Source: Lytechinus variegatus | Taxonomy: Eukaryota; Echinodermata; Echinoidea; Temnopleuroida; Toxopneustidae | Direction: 5' to 3' | Assembly (NCBI RefSeq): GCF_018143015.1 | Contig: NC_054746.1 | Coordinates: forward strand, 23,512,464 to 23,576,463 | DNA: 64,000 nt | Shown here: piece by piece, positions 21,963 through 62,879 of the stretch | Numbering within the stretch: position 1 is the first letter of the stretch | How the letters are laid out: the number at the start of each line of letters is the position of its first letter | Position numbers and translations under genes: made by a program | The notes under the pieces: model-generated | Database searches by the model: none | What the model was told of the DNA's origin: nothing | Seen by the model: the letters and a program-made list of their open reading frames with translations, nothing else

Positions 21963-22262
21963 GGGGGTCCTAAAGCTAAGCACCACTCATCGGGCATGCA
22001 GTTTTCATGTACATGTACATGTATGTGAAACTGTGACTGCAGAGTAACAAACGATTCATATTCAATTTTTTATACAGAGGCTGCAGTTAATCTCTAAATG
22101 TAGAGAAAATCCACATCTCTTTGGAATTTCGGAGTTGCATTCACTTTAATTTCATTTTTTCCTATAATACTAAAAAAAAACTATGAACTTATTCTAGTAT
22201 TTGAGGCACAGGAAATACAATTTTTTGCATGACAAATCGAGTGCGTAGCTTTAGGACCCCTT
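21963..22262. mobile_element. MITE family 5 with GGGGTCCTAAAGCTA ends
   Basis: The left end GGGGTCCTAAAGCTAAGCAC and the right end GTGCGTAGCTTTAGGACCCC are near-perfect inverted repeats of about 20 bp enclosing 300 bp. The interior near 22080-22250 reappears in opposite orientation at 34496-34690, showing that this is a dispersed family. Confidence 0.65.
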
Positions 22263-22419
22263 CTACATCAGGCGGCAAAATTAAGTGGTGTTCGGAAAAC
22301 ACAGCAGGATTTTCGTATTTGTGAGTTTTGTGATATCTTCTTCTTGGTTTATGATCTTTAGAATGTTTGCCACAAATTAGTGAAAGACAATTTGTTCAAA
22401 TATTAAAATTGGCACAGTG

Positions 22420-22862
22420 ACTCAGTGACATACAAATATGAAATGGTCCATGATGTCCCTCACTCGCTATTCCTTTTGTTTTTTATTGTTTGAATTTTAA
22501 TTACACAATATTTCATTTTTTACAGATTTTACAATAAGGGCCAACTTGACTGAACCATAATCTATTAGAATAATCAAATTCCACATATTCAGGGGGAATT
22601 AATCTTTGTTTCAATTGACAATGAGGAGAAAATTAGAATATTTGACATTTCATATAATAAAATACTAAAGAAATAGTGAGGGGATGATATCATCAGTCTC
22701 CTCATTTGCATACTGACTAGGATGTGCATATAACTGTTTTGTGAAAATAAGCGAAACTTTAAATTGTCATAACTTTCTTATTTTACATGCGATTTTGATG
22801 AATTTAGGCTTGTTTGATTTTTTCTATTTATTCAAATCAACATTTCAGTGGGTGGACTTTAA
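22420..22862. mobile_element. MITE family 1, diverged copy without its left end
   Basis: Follows family 1 from the CATGATGTCCCTCACTCGCTATTCC segment through to the right part (TTATTCAAATCAACATTTCAGTGGGTGGACTT), with many substitutions and small gaps. The left inverted end and the last TTAA are missing or decayed. Confidence 0.6.
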
Positions 22863-25239
22863 TATCAAAACTTTCAAATGGCTTTTAAATGACTATTTAT
22901 CAGGGGAAATAAAATGGTCACAGGCTAAATAATTGAATTACATTTAACACTGCTAGAGCATCATTTGATTTATAGGACAAGAAAGTTGTAAATACATTCT
23001 AGGAATCTAGAAGTAAATGGATATAGCAAATGTCTTCACCTAAATAAGAACTACATGTAAATACACAAGTATAGCAATCCTTACCCAGTATCCACACAAG
23101 AGCAGTAGGGTTAATAATACAGAAACCACAAGGTTGCAAACAGAAAAGAGGTATTCGAACCCGAAAATACTGTAATATGAACAGCAAATTTAAAAATAGC
23201 TTACCAATATAAATGCTGGAATTTTTATTATTGTCTATATTTTATCAGAAATCAAAATGTATAGCAGTGAGAAGGAAATGACTCGAGAATTAGCTCTATA
23301 GGCCCTACTATTTCTAAGGAAAAAAAAATCAAACTTTTTAATTATTCATACATGTACATGTTCTTGCAAAATAACAAAATTTCTTTTGATCCCATGCAGT
23401 GGGTACAAACTTAAAAAAATCTAATAACTACTGATATAGCTTTTTTCAAATGAAGACAACTAGCCAAGAGAATTGCAGACTAAATTCATAATTTTGCATG
23501 AATAAACATTGCATTATATCAATGCTGTGACTAAGTAAGAAATCTCAGGCTAATACGTTGAAAATAATTGTCATTGGTGGTGTAAAGAAAAGAAAGAAGA
23601 AAAAAGGTAAGGAGAGGAGAACAAAAAAGTAAAAATAAGTGCTAGAGAGGGTTCCTTTCATGTTACTTTGTTAGTATATAAAAATTTCTGCTTGTGCTTG
23701 CATTGATGGTTAATTAGATTACTCAAGAGTGTTCTTTATACAAAAATTGCTAATAAAATGTCATTTTTCAGATTAGTAATGTCATATCAAAATATTTGCA
23801 TCATTTATTAAAGAAGATACCATCCTTTCAATAAAGTATATGTGTAAAATAAAATGTCCCATTTCAGAAATAACTGCTACTTGTACTAAACAAATCTTGC
23901 AGAACAGTGCAAGTCCCTAATATCACTGGTTGAAAATCAAGTTGCCTTTGATGGAGTTGCACTTGAGTAGTAACTTTTTTCGATATCCTCAATTCGATAT
24001 CAATCCTGTTCATTATTCGGAGTGTCCGGTTTTCAGTTTGGAAGAAACATATTCATTTCATCAGGGAAAAAATACATGGGGGCGGCGGGTGAATTCACCC
24101 TGGAAATGCCTCTAGTGATTAAGTCGCCCTCAAAATCACCCAAAATCATGTTTTCGGGGGCGACATAAATAAAATCTGGAAGTCGCCCCTGAAATTATTG
24201 CTGAGCGATAACAAATCAGCAGCCCCATAGCGCAATATGCTCAAGCTCCAATTGCTCCAACTAAAAATCATCCGAACTCCATACTCAAAATCATGAACAA
24301 GCCTTGAAAATAGCTAGGATTCTACATGTAGGACAGTTTCGAATTGCCAAGTTGCGTCTTTTTTTCTGTACCATGCTTTTCCATACATGTATTATGAAAA
24401 AAAAATCCACGGTCAGGGAAACAGTTGCATGTACATGCATAGGGGACCATTTTGACTACCACCATGTGCAATATCTCCCCTACAGATATCACAATTCTGT
24501 GATAAAATCATTTGAAATACACAGGAGACAAATCCCAGAGTCTTGTAACCACATATTGGTGAGTTGTCATCCGTCTTTGCTTGTCAAAACGGAGCCCATT
24601 AACATCCAAAATAACTTGCCTTATTTGTGAATCACAAACTAAAAAATAATTTGTTTTATTTTCTAGGGGGTGAGGTAAATATCAGACATTATTACCTGAA
24701 TGAGGCATTTTGGATACATGATATAAACACGTATTTTGTCTGTCTAACTAAACTCAACATAAACTACGTCACAATGGCTCGGTCAGGGATCAGCTGAATG
24801 ACGAGTGACCATAATATTCGTACACCCCTCCTCCCCGAAAAGAGTAATTTTCCTACTGCACCTACGTACAATAATTAGCAGTCCATAATATCCCTATTCC
24901 GAGCTCATCAATACCCAGTGCATTTGTGGGTGCGTATAAAGAGATACGCTTCATAAGAATCCGCGCACCAAAAATATACGTCATAATAAAGACAACGCTG
25001 GATCCGAGCGCTTGTAAGTACGTCATAATGGTAAAGTGCAGAATTGACACTAGAGGCTTGACCAAGGTAAGTCCAACAATTTACATGTAGTTATATAATC
25101 TATCAATATGTTAATTTAATGTACCAGAAAGAGGTAACAGGTAATACATGTAATATTGACTGGCGTTACTTTCGGGAGATACCAAACATATTTCCCTCAC
25201 TAGACCCATATTGCCCTCGTCTTCGACTCAGGGCAATTT

Positions 25240-26970
25240 TTCTTTTTTTTTTCATTTCATTTATTTGACCATTTAAAAACAAAGTCCATGAACATCATAA
25301 AATAAGTATAATTATACAAATCAATCATTGACAATTACCATTTAGAAAGAAGCTCACAGACTACATTGATAGTATTATTCATGAAACAACAGTCTATCCT
25401 GATATCAGTTTCATTTTTGGTTTTGATATTGGTGGCAAACATGATATGTGTATTAATTTCCTATTTTTATGTCTTAAATTCTATATTATGAGATGCAAGT
25501 TTCAAGAAATTGATTTAAACTTTCAGGCTTTCATAACCTTTGTCAAAGTAAAACAGAAAACAGAATACTATATAGCTGAAAAGAATGATAAGTTGGCACT
25601 GCATTTCAAGAAGTGGTCCTTTAATGTAGATTAATGCTTATCCCTCACAAAATTATTGTTTTCACCATATTCTGGAATCTGGATGCCTTTATGTATTTTT
25701 TATTTATTGATTAATTTATTTACCTATTTATTTATTCTTTATCTTTTTGCTACTGAGAGAATCGTGTTTGTCCTGTGTATGTGTCGTCTTGTCATCAGTT
25801 GTGTAGATATTTTGTGTAGATATCTTAAGTACAGTAGCTATGAAGTTTTGTTCTTATTGTATACATGTATATTATTTTGTTTTACAATAAAAACATAAAT
25901 ACAAAAAAAAAGATACAATTTAAAAATGGCCAGGATCCAAAAGAAGCAAAACTACTTATAAAGCTGGGCCCTTTAAAATACACGTAAAATATTATGAGTA
26001 TAGTTTGTACACATACACACACACCCATACACAACCATCCTAATGTACATCCACGCATCAATCCATACACAGCAAACACACAGCTCGAGATCGTAGAGAA
26101 AATAGGAAAGGAAAGAGAGTGATACAAGCAAGAAAGATAAAAAAAATTTAAAAAAGCTGTAGAAGATGAAATAGATAAGTATCCTACTCAGCCATGGACA
26201 ACATTTTACTAAATATAAGTTTCTTATACATACACTTGAATCGATTTATCGTAGTACTGGATCTTATATCGTAATTTAGATTATTCCATTCGCGTACCCC
26301 AACAGAAGATAAAGAATTATAGAGTAATGTTGAATGACAAAGAGGAATATGTAAGTTTTTGCTTTGACGAGTTGGATAATTATGAAATGCAGAATTTGGT
26401 TGGAACATATCAATAAAAACAGGCGGTAAAAGGTTTTTGTGAAATTTGAACATGAACATGGATGTATTAAGCTTTATTAAGTAAATTACAGGAATAATTT
26501 TCATTTTTAAAAACAGTGGCAAACTTGATGATAAATGATGACTATTTGTAATTAACCGAGTTATGTGTTTCTGTAACTTATAAATTTTGTCTAGTTTTGT
26601 TTTGTATGTATTTCCCCAGATAACATTGCAATAATTTAAATGTGGAAGGATTGTTGAATTATAAATTTTCATTAATATGTTCCTTGGAAGAATATTTTTT
26701 AATTTATACAAGATGCCAGTACTACGAGAAATTTTAGAACAGACATAATCAATGTGACATTTCCAATCAAGACACTCCTCGATGTGAATACCCAAGAAAA
26801 ATATACTTTGCTTACGTTCAATAAAAATATTATCTATTTTAACAGATTCAATTGAATTAGGTATTTTCTTTTTCTTCTTATGAAAAATTACATATTTTGT
26901 CTTGTCATTATTTAAAAATAGCTTATTACATTTAAACCAAACATTCAATTTATTTAATTCTTCATTTAAA
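25240..26970 (-). mobile_element. 5'-truncated non-LTR retrotransposon (LINE)
   Basis: The coding part at 26948-26184 is followed (towards lower coordinates) by a 3' UTR-like stretch with GGGCCCAGCTTTATAAGTAG and TCCTGGCCATTTTTAAATTG on the minus strand. An AATAAA and an A-rich end follow near 25255-25240. The element stops abruptly at about 26970 against another MITE, as in normal 5' truncation. Limits on the 3' side are uncertain; part of 25380-25900 may be another insertion. Confidence 0.6.
26184..26948 (-). pseudogene. LINE reverse transcriptase, C-terminal fragment
   Basis: A 254-residue frame matching the thumb and C-terminal part of non-LTR reverse transcriptases. It contains L-F-L-N-N-D-K-T-K, then F-F-L-G-I-H-I-E, L-D-W-K-C-H-I and L-P-H-L-N-Y-C-N-V-I-W-G-N, then a basic helical tail with F-M-F-K-F-H-K-N-L-L-P-P. 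The catalytic part (Y/F-A-D-D box) and the endonuclease would lie upstream and are absent, so it cannot mobilise itself. The long uninterrupted frame suggests a fairly young insertion. Confidence 0.8.
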
Positions 26971-27370
26971 GGTAAATGCTAGTTTTGGTAACGATATCAA
27001 AATGAGTTCGTACAGAATCCAATGAAATGACCACTAAAGTGTCTGTTTGTATAAATAAAACGCATGTGCCAAAGGATTCTGGAAGAAATTGTGTAATTGC
27101 TGAGAAATCAGCAAATAAGCACGGGATTCGGGTAGGGCGTCGGGCCCGACGCCCTAAGCAATAATTATACATTGTCCCACGTGCGCTTATCTGTGTAGGG
27201 GATTTTCGGAGTGAACATTTTTTCAGCGTAGATTTCAAGATTTCACAAAGTCCAGTTAATGTAACTGTACCAGATCTAGATCCTCGATGATATACTGGCA
27301 ATTAAGCCTTGTTTTAGAGACTTTCTCATGAAATCAGTGTTAACTGCAACTACTGGAATTTCTCTTTAAA
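26967..27370. mobile_element. TTAA-flanked MITE with central palindrome
   Basis: The ends TTTAAAGGTAAATGCTAGT and (reverse complement) TTTAAAGAGAAATTCCAGT are imperfect inverted repeats; both are flanked by TTAA. It abuts the 5' truncation point of the LINE. A perfect 24-bp GC-rich palindrome lies inside. Confidence 0.5.
27133..27156. repeat. Perfect 24-bp GC-rich palindrome
   Basis: The half-site TAGGGCGTCGGG is followed at once by its exact reverse complement with no spacer. It stands out in AT-rich surroundings and could be a dimer binding site or a cruciform. Confidence 0.85.
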
Positions 27371-28065
27371 AGGGAAACCAGTTGAACTACGTTCGAATGT
27401 GAGTGACAAACGACAGTGTCATCTGCAAATAATATGAGACTAGTTTGGGAAATATATTTGGTATCTCCCTCAAGGCCAGTCAATATTATATATCATCAAA
27501 CAAAGCTCCATTGATATTTTACAAGGCTGGCGGGAGGCTCACGCACGCACACACATATTGGCGCATGTACTAGCTAGTCAGTCTGCGCTCTGTCTCTCTG
27601 CCAGAGCTCTGGGGGACAGTAAAAGACTCAATGATGGTGATTTTCTGTTTCAGATAGAGTAATACATTTCAGGTATATTATTATTCAAAACTGCCAAGAA
27701 AGTTTGATGATTTCTTCATTGCCATGTATATTTAAGTTATCAATGAATAAATTCTCACCAAATTTAGACTCCCCCATAGAAAAATGCACTTTTCATGGAG
27801 TTCTGCTTCTTCAAAGAACTTGAGTAAAAGTTAGGGTATGTGGGCCTACAGTATATATCAGATATGGCCGAGTAATTGTACTGGAATAGACAGAGTAGAA
27901 ATTAAGATACTGAATTCATTTCTTTAACTTACATGTATAATCAAAGTCCAACTCACAGTCACACTCACACAAACACACACCCACATCCAAGATTCTAAGC
28001 ATGAACAAAAATAACTCATAATTTTACAAAAATCATACATTAACAATAATAATTCATTAATATTG

Positions 28066-28330
28066 GTGGAGCATTGTGGCCCAGTGGATTAGTCTCTGGA
28101 CTTTGAAACAGAGGGTCGTGGGTTCAAATCCCAGCCATGGCATAGTTCCCTGGAGCAAGAAATTTATCCACATTTTGCTGCAGGAATTCATTCCTTGAAA
28201 TGCCGATCGCTGGAAAGGCTGCTTGAGCTACATGTACTAACAGCCGGGGTAATAATATCCAAGTCCTTTGGAAGCGCAGAGATGTTCATAGTGTGTTATG
28301 CGCTATACGAAGACTATTATTATTATTATC
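28066..28330 (+). mobile_element. tRNA-derived SINE
   Basis: The head has an A-box-like TGGCCCAGTGGATTAG, an anticodon-stem-like CTCTG..CAGAG and a B-box-like GGGTTCAAATCCC. The body includes CCTGGAGCAAGAAATTTATCC and AACAGCCGGGGTAATAATAT, and the tail GCGCTATACGA ends in (ATT)n. The body runs far past tRNA length and the acceptor arm is not paired, so it is a SINE, not a tRNA gene. Confidence 0.75.
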
Positions 28331-28849
28331 AATTGAACAGGTAGGCCTATTCTTTAAAATACAAAAAAAAGTAGCATTTGAAAAGAGCCCCCGAAAGGTA
28401 GAAACGGAGCCCCCGAAAAAAAAAAAAAATTCCCTGCATTTCATGCTTGGCATCAATTGCTGGTCAAATATCTAAAAGAAATTGCGCGATTTGCGTGCTG
28501 TCGCCAAGCAGAAGGCAAAGAAATCAAGATGGCGACGTAAACACGGCCGTAAGGCGTAAGCTCTTCCCATCTTTTCATAACAAATCTCTCGTTTTTTTAA
28601 TGAATTCTTCTTTAAAAATGAAATCAATATTGCAGAAATGTTGGAAATGAAGTTGGACCCCATGTACATGTTTTAGGGCTAGATCTTTTAGAGGGAAAGT
28701 AGAATTCTCGGGGACGAAAGTTTCTGGTTTTGTACCCGTATGTGGGGAAATATATAGGTAGGAGTACCAGGCGTTGGTGGGGAGTGACCATACGTCATGT
28801 ACGTACAGTACGGTATGACTTTCACTCCCCAAAAACGCCCCAGGCTAGG

Positions 28850-29366
28850 TACACGCCCGGGGGGGGCACTCAGTATACAATGCATAGTGGGTATGTGCCG
28901 CGGAGGGGACCCCCATTTTTACACTCAAATTTCCGTTCCAAGGCATAGCATTTTTGCCTTGTTGAGAAAAAGAAAACAGAAAGCCGCTCCAAGGCATAGC
29001 ATTTTCTTCTTATCGAGAAAAAAGAGAGAAATCCGCTCCAAAGCTTCGCATATTTTTCGTTACGCCGCTCCAATCGCGTTGAACGAGCTGCAATTTTGGT
29101 GAAAAGCGGCCGCAGAGCTCCCCGGTGGAGGCCGCGCTAGCTGCATCATGCACGCATGACCGTTCCATAGGGAGGCATACGCGCTCACACGCTGGCAATC
29201 CGTTCCAAGGACCCCCGTTTTCACAAACATTTGTCGTTCCGTAGCCCGTTCCGAGGACCCTCCTTTTTACAATAAGCCCGCTCCAAGGCCCCAGTTTTTT
29301 GTCTCGCCCGCGGCACACCCCCACCACTTTTTTGGTCGAGTGCCCCCCCCTGGGGTACACGTGCAC
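28850..29366. mobile_element. GC-rich inverted-repeat element with internal motif array
   Basis: The left end GTACACGCCCGGGGGGGGCACTC and right end GAGTGCCCCCCCCTGGGGTACAC are inverted repeats of about 22 bp. Between them about ten degenerate copies of CCGYTCCAAGG occur (near 28932, 28982, 29032, 29064, 29160, 29200, 29235, 29247, 29278). Several are followed by CATAGCATTTT and an A-rich block. All six frames are broken or low quality. The composition is strikingly unlike the flanks. Confidence 0.55.
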
Positions 29367-29793
29367 GTTTGACGTCACAATCACACTCACAGCATACGGT
29401 ACATGGCATATCATCAATATCAACACAGAAAGTTTGACTTTGAGGATCCATTCATATCAAGTCAACATGGTCAACTGTGATGCAATGAATGCACGCATTC
29501 CTGACAGACGAACTTCCGAAGGCGATGACACTCTTTCAGACACTGCTTCTTCTCAGCAACAACGTGCACCGTAATGCCCTTGCCTATGCGCAAACGTACG
29601 GTACGGTACAGACTACAGTACAGGCACAGGCTAGGCATGCAGTGTTCAATCAACATGATCAAACTGCACGACCCACTCGTATACATTCACTACAAATGCT
29701 ATTTCACTCATTTAGATTAAGAGAAAGTTTCATGCATATAATATTTTCTGAAAATTCGCACACGCAAATATCATCATACTAAATGACACTTAC

Positions 29794-29960
29794 ACAAAAT
29801 CGGTAACTTCAGGATCACTACGCTTGATAAATCATCGATTTGTAGCCCCGAAAATGTCTAGCAGTATCACTTCACTTGGTCTTCGTCGCTTGATCGAGCG
29901 GATGATCGCCAGAGTAACTCTATCGCTGATTGGTTGTTGAAAAGTTCGCTGAGGTCAGAT
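29794..29960 (-). promoter_or_regulatory. Candidate promoter and 5' non-coding exon for the minus-strand gene
   Basis: On the minus strand a CCAAT box (ATTGG on + at 29929-29933) is followed by a CpG-containing stretch of about 130 bases and a strong TGT/GTAAGT donor at 29793. This is what a 5' non-coding first exon looks like, and the gene at 15.5 kb needs one upstream. The link across 14 kb is only inference. Confidence 0.2.
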
Positions 29961-30356
29961 TGGACATCGTGACCTAGTTCAAGTCTTTAATAATTGATGT
30001 ACAGTATATTAAAAATTATTTTTAACAAAAAATAGCAAGGGAATGACCTCAAAATCCCCTTCAAAATTATTTTATTCATAATAAAAGTGATGATTCTGAT
30101 GTAAGTTTTGATTTATCCAGGAAGAAAGTCAATTTATGACAGAGAAAATAAATCTTTAAATCTAAATCTAAAAATAATTCTAAAATTTAACAGAATGTTT
30201 GTTTCTTCCGAAGGTGTACATGCATACTAAAACATGACATATTATTCTATCAAGGTATCTTCAGACAGCTAGATAAGCATGTAGATAGTCATTACTTCCT
30301 TCTTTTCCAAATCAAATATAATGAAGGGATAAAAAAGATACTTCATCATCATCATT

Positions 30357-30824
30357 AAATTGATGGTCCGGGTTGAAAATATTTATATCTTAATACATAG
30401 TAGAATTCACTGAGCAAAAAGTGCCAAAAATTTCATCAAAATCGGATAACAGATAAAGCTATTGAATTTTAAAGTTTAGCAATATTTTGTGAAAACAGTC
30501 GTCATGAATATTCCTCATGTGGGCTGATAATGTCACATCTCCACTTTCCGTTTTCTTATGTTATTACAAAAAACATATTTTTTCATCATTTCATATTTTT
30601 GAGAATATGTTTTTTTAACAAAAGAACACTAGATGTGACATCATCAGCCCACCTCATGAATATTCATGACAACTCATGTTTCCACAAAATATTGCTAAAC
30701 TTTGAAATTCAATATCTTTGTTATTTGTTATCTGATTTTGATGAAATTTTTTGGCGTTTTGCTCAGTGAATTCTACTGTATTTATTAAGCTATAAATACT
30801 TTCGACCCGGACCATCCCTTTAAA
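30357..30824. mobile_element. MITE family 2, shorter copy
   Basis: Left TTGATGGTCCGGGTTGAAAATATTT and right TACTTTCGACCCGGACCATCCCTTTAAA mirror each other. The interior matches 20880-21448 (CAGTCGTCATGAATATT, GTCACATCTCCACTTTCC) with an internal deletion. A (CATCAT)n tract follows directly. Confidence 0.7.
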
Positions 30825-30844
30825 TCATCATCATCATCATCATC
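30825..30844. repeat. (ATC)n microsatellite
   Basis: About seven ATC/CAT units directly after the MITE end. Confidence 0.75.
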
Positions 30845-31183
30845 GTATTTATTGTTATTATTGTTAATTGATGTATATTTTTGGCGATGCCAGAAAAAAT
30901 ACATCAAATGGGTTCACTGTATAACACAACACAATGAATAGCAGAGTACAGCCTAGATTTGTGCCCCCAATGATGCTAGGGCCAGACTATTTGATCCTAG
31001 ATCTAATAGTGATATTGCTGGGTTTCCATATAGTTGAGAATAATGGATCAAGCACAATTTTCGTAAGATGGGACGGTTTTGGTTCCATCCTTATGTTTTA
31101 GTGACAATTTTTTATTTTGAATGCCATACTCTGATTAAGATGATGATGATCCACATGCTTGCATCATTTATCTTATCAACTGT

Positions 31184-31684
31184 TAAAGGGGAAGTTCACC
31201 CTGACAAAAAGTTTATTATAGAAATAGCAGAAAAAATAATAAAGAATATTGTCGAAGGTTTGAGAAAAATTAATCAAATAATTAAAAAGTTATTAGAATT
31301 TCAATTACTTGATTTGTGACGTCATATGCGAGCAGCATTTCTACATAGCGAATGGTAAAAATCAATGAAATGTCATTTTCTCAGAAAATTGAAAATGGTT
31401 TTCACTGTACCTTTTTTATATCTATAGACAAATCATTTTACACCCGATCATGAATAGAAAACAAAATTAAGTCATCAGGAACCATACAAAATTTGAAATT
31501 CATGCATTTTATATCACATAACACATGGGGCAGCTGCTCGTTTATGACGTCACAATACCCAAAGTTTGAACTATAATAACTTTCTTACTCTTTGACGGAT
31601 TTTCCTCAAATCTTCACAAATATTTTTTACTATTTTTTTTGTTATTTTTACAACAAAGTTTTCTTCAGGGTGAACTTCCCCTTT
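31184..31684. mobile_element. MITE family 3, full-length copy
   Basis: The left end TTAAAGGGGAAGTTCACCCTG and right end CAGGGTGAACTTCCCCTTTAA are perfect inverted repeats of about 21 bp. The adjacent inward sequence (ACAAAAAGTTTATT / TTACAACAAAGTTTTC) is also similar. About 500 bp with TTAA at both edges. The 83-codon + frame inside is incidental. Confidence 0.8.
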
Positions 31685-31934
31685 AAAAACATTCATTGGC
31701 GCAGGCTTGTTTTTATGGCTATATATTACTACACATTTGTCTTTTGTACAGTTGTTTTTGCATACGCCATCAAATTGGAATTCGACTCCTTAATCTGGCA
31801 TAAAATTGATGAATAAATATATAAACAAATGACTAAATAAATAAACGAATAGATAATGAATAGATAAATAACCACAAAAACAAACAAACAATGAATAAAT
31901 ACATAAAATATCATATATCAACTACGTAATTTGA

Positions 31935-32530
31935 GTGTCAGAAAGTCATGCATTTTCTAAACTTGCCGCCGAGATACTTATCCATGCTTTGATTTTCTCC
32001 CAAATAGATTTTTCAAACTCATTGTTTTGTAACCTCCAACAAAAAGATTTTACAAAGCTTAAACAACGTCTACAGAACTCTGCTGCCCGTCTCCTAACCT
32101 ATACACTAAAAAGTATGACTCCATCTCACCAATCCTTTAGTCCTTACATTAATTGGCTGCCTGTTAAAAGAATCACCTTCCCCACATATCTCTGCAGCAT
32201 ATCTCAAAATATAGCCTTCACGTCTCCGCTCATCATCTGATGCTCTATATTGCTCCAGACACCAAAAACAACACACAAATGGGTGGGGGGGGGGGGGGGG
32301 GGTGGCCGGGGGATGCATTCTCTGATATACGGGACCAAAGCTGTGGAACAAAAACATTTGAGTCCCCGTTGAAAATTTATTTGATCTCCCATTAACAGTT
32401 TAAAATCTATTCTTCGTTTTCTATTGTTGTTTTTATTTTTCTTGAAGCGCCATGATCACCGAAAGGTGGACCTGTGCCATTGACATGTGCGCTATATATA
32501 ACTAGCCACCATTATTATTATACAAAATGA
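31935..32530 (+). pseudogene. Decayed LINE 3' end
   Basis: The translated piece contains F-S-N-S-L-F-C-N-L, then L-K-Q-R-L-Q-N-S-A-A-R-L-L-T, then Y-I-N-W-L-P-V-K. This is the signature of the reverse transcriptase C-terminus of CR1/L2-like LINEs (usually YCNSLL..L..LQ..QN.AARL, then LHWLPV). The frame is then broken, a long G-run has expanded at about 32284-32302, and the 3' end finishes with GCGCTATATATAA and (ATT)n. Inactive remnant. Confidence 0.7.
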
Positions 32531-32986
32531 ATTAATGAATGAAAGAAGGAATGAATAGTGAGTAAATAATTAAGACACTGAAAGGGCCCATTCCAAGGTC
32601 GTTGAAATTTCATTATAAAAAGAAGTCATATCAGGTGGATGCATGGGGATCAGAAAGTTATTCATTTTGCATCTAAAAACATTTACATGTAAATAAGCAG
32701 AAATTTTCAAAGGAATTGGAGAGCTGGACCCTCCCTTTTTAGATCCCTCAGGACGTATAGCCATTGCATGTGCGCTTCTAAATAGTGCCCCCCCCCCACA
32801 AAAAAAAATAAATAAAAAATTAAAATAAAAAAAATAAAAAGATAAAAAATAAATAATAAATAAACAAACAAAAAGCCCACCAAACACATATTAAGAGGAA
32901 TCTATGATAAATGATAAAATGAAACAAACCAAATATTAATAGGAACATCAATTCCGCCTTGTAACTGTAATAGTTTTTAATTTCAG

Positions 32987-62752
<29,766 letters not shown>

Positions 62753-62879
62753 GTAAGACGACCGATTAAAAGGGATCCAGACATTTCTTTACCCCCTATT
62801 TTTTTTTACATTTTTTTTGTCTCGCCTGAACGAAGTTTAGCAGAGACCTAGTAATCACCTTTACTGTTGGTCTATTTGA

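Larger units (their letters stand above)
15560..29794. other. Repeat-rich, no coding exon recognised
   Basis: No frame here looks coding apart from LINE remnants. If the minus-strand gene starts near 29.8 kb, this would be its 5' intron space; otherwise it is intergenic. It holds MITEs of several families, a truncated LINE, a SINE and a GC-rich inverted-repeat element, all listed separately. Stretches between them (for example 18.6-20.8 kb and 22.9-25.2 kb) are AT-rich with nothing further visible. Confidence 0.45.

Noticed and set aside
24304..24630. 108-codon plus frame
   Set aside because: No domain, atypical composition, no splice or promoter context.
28066..28140. A functional tRNA gene
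   Set aside because: The anticodon loop is too long and the acceptor arm is unpaired; SINE head.
28293..29782. Many overlapping frames on both strands in the GC-rich region
   Set aside because: GC-rich DNA has few stops; the frames overlap each other, have no recognisable domain and coincide with the inverted-repeat element.
31068..31319. 83-codon plus frame
   Set aside because: It begins in unique DNA and runs into the MITE family 3 left end; not conserved coding.
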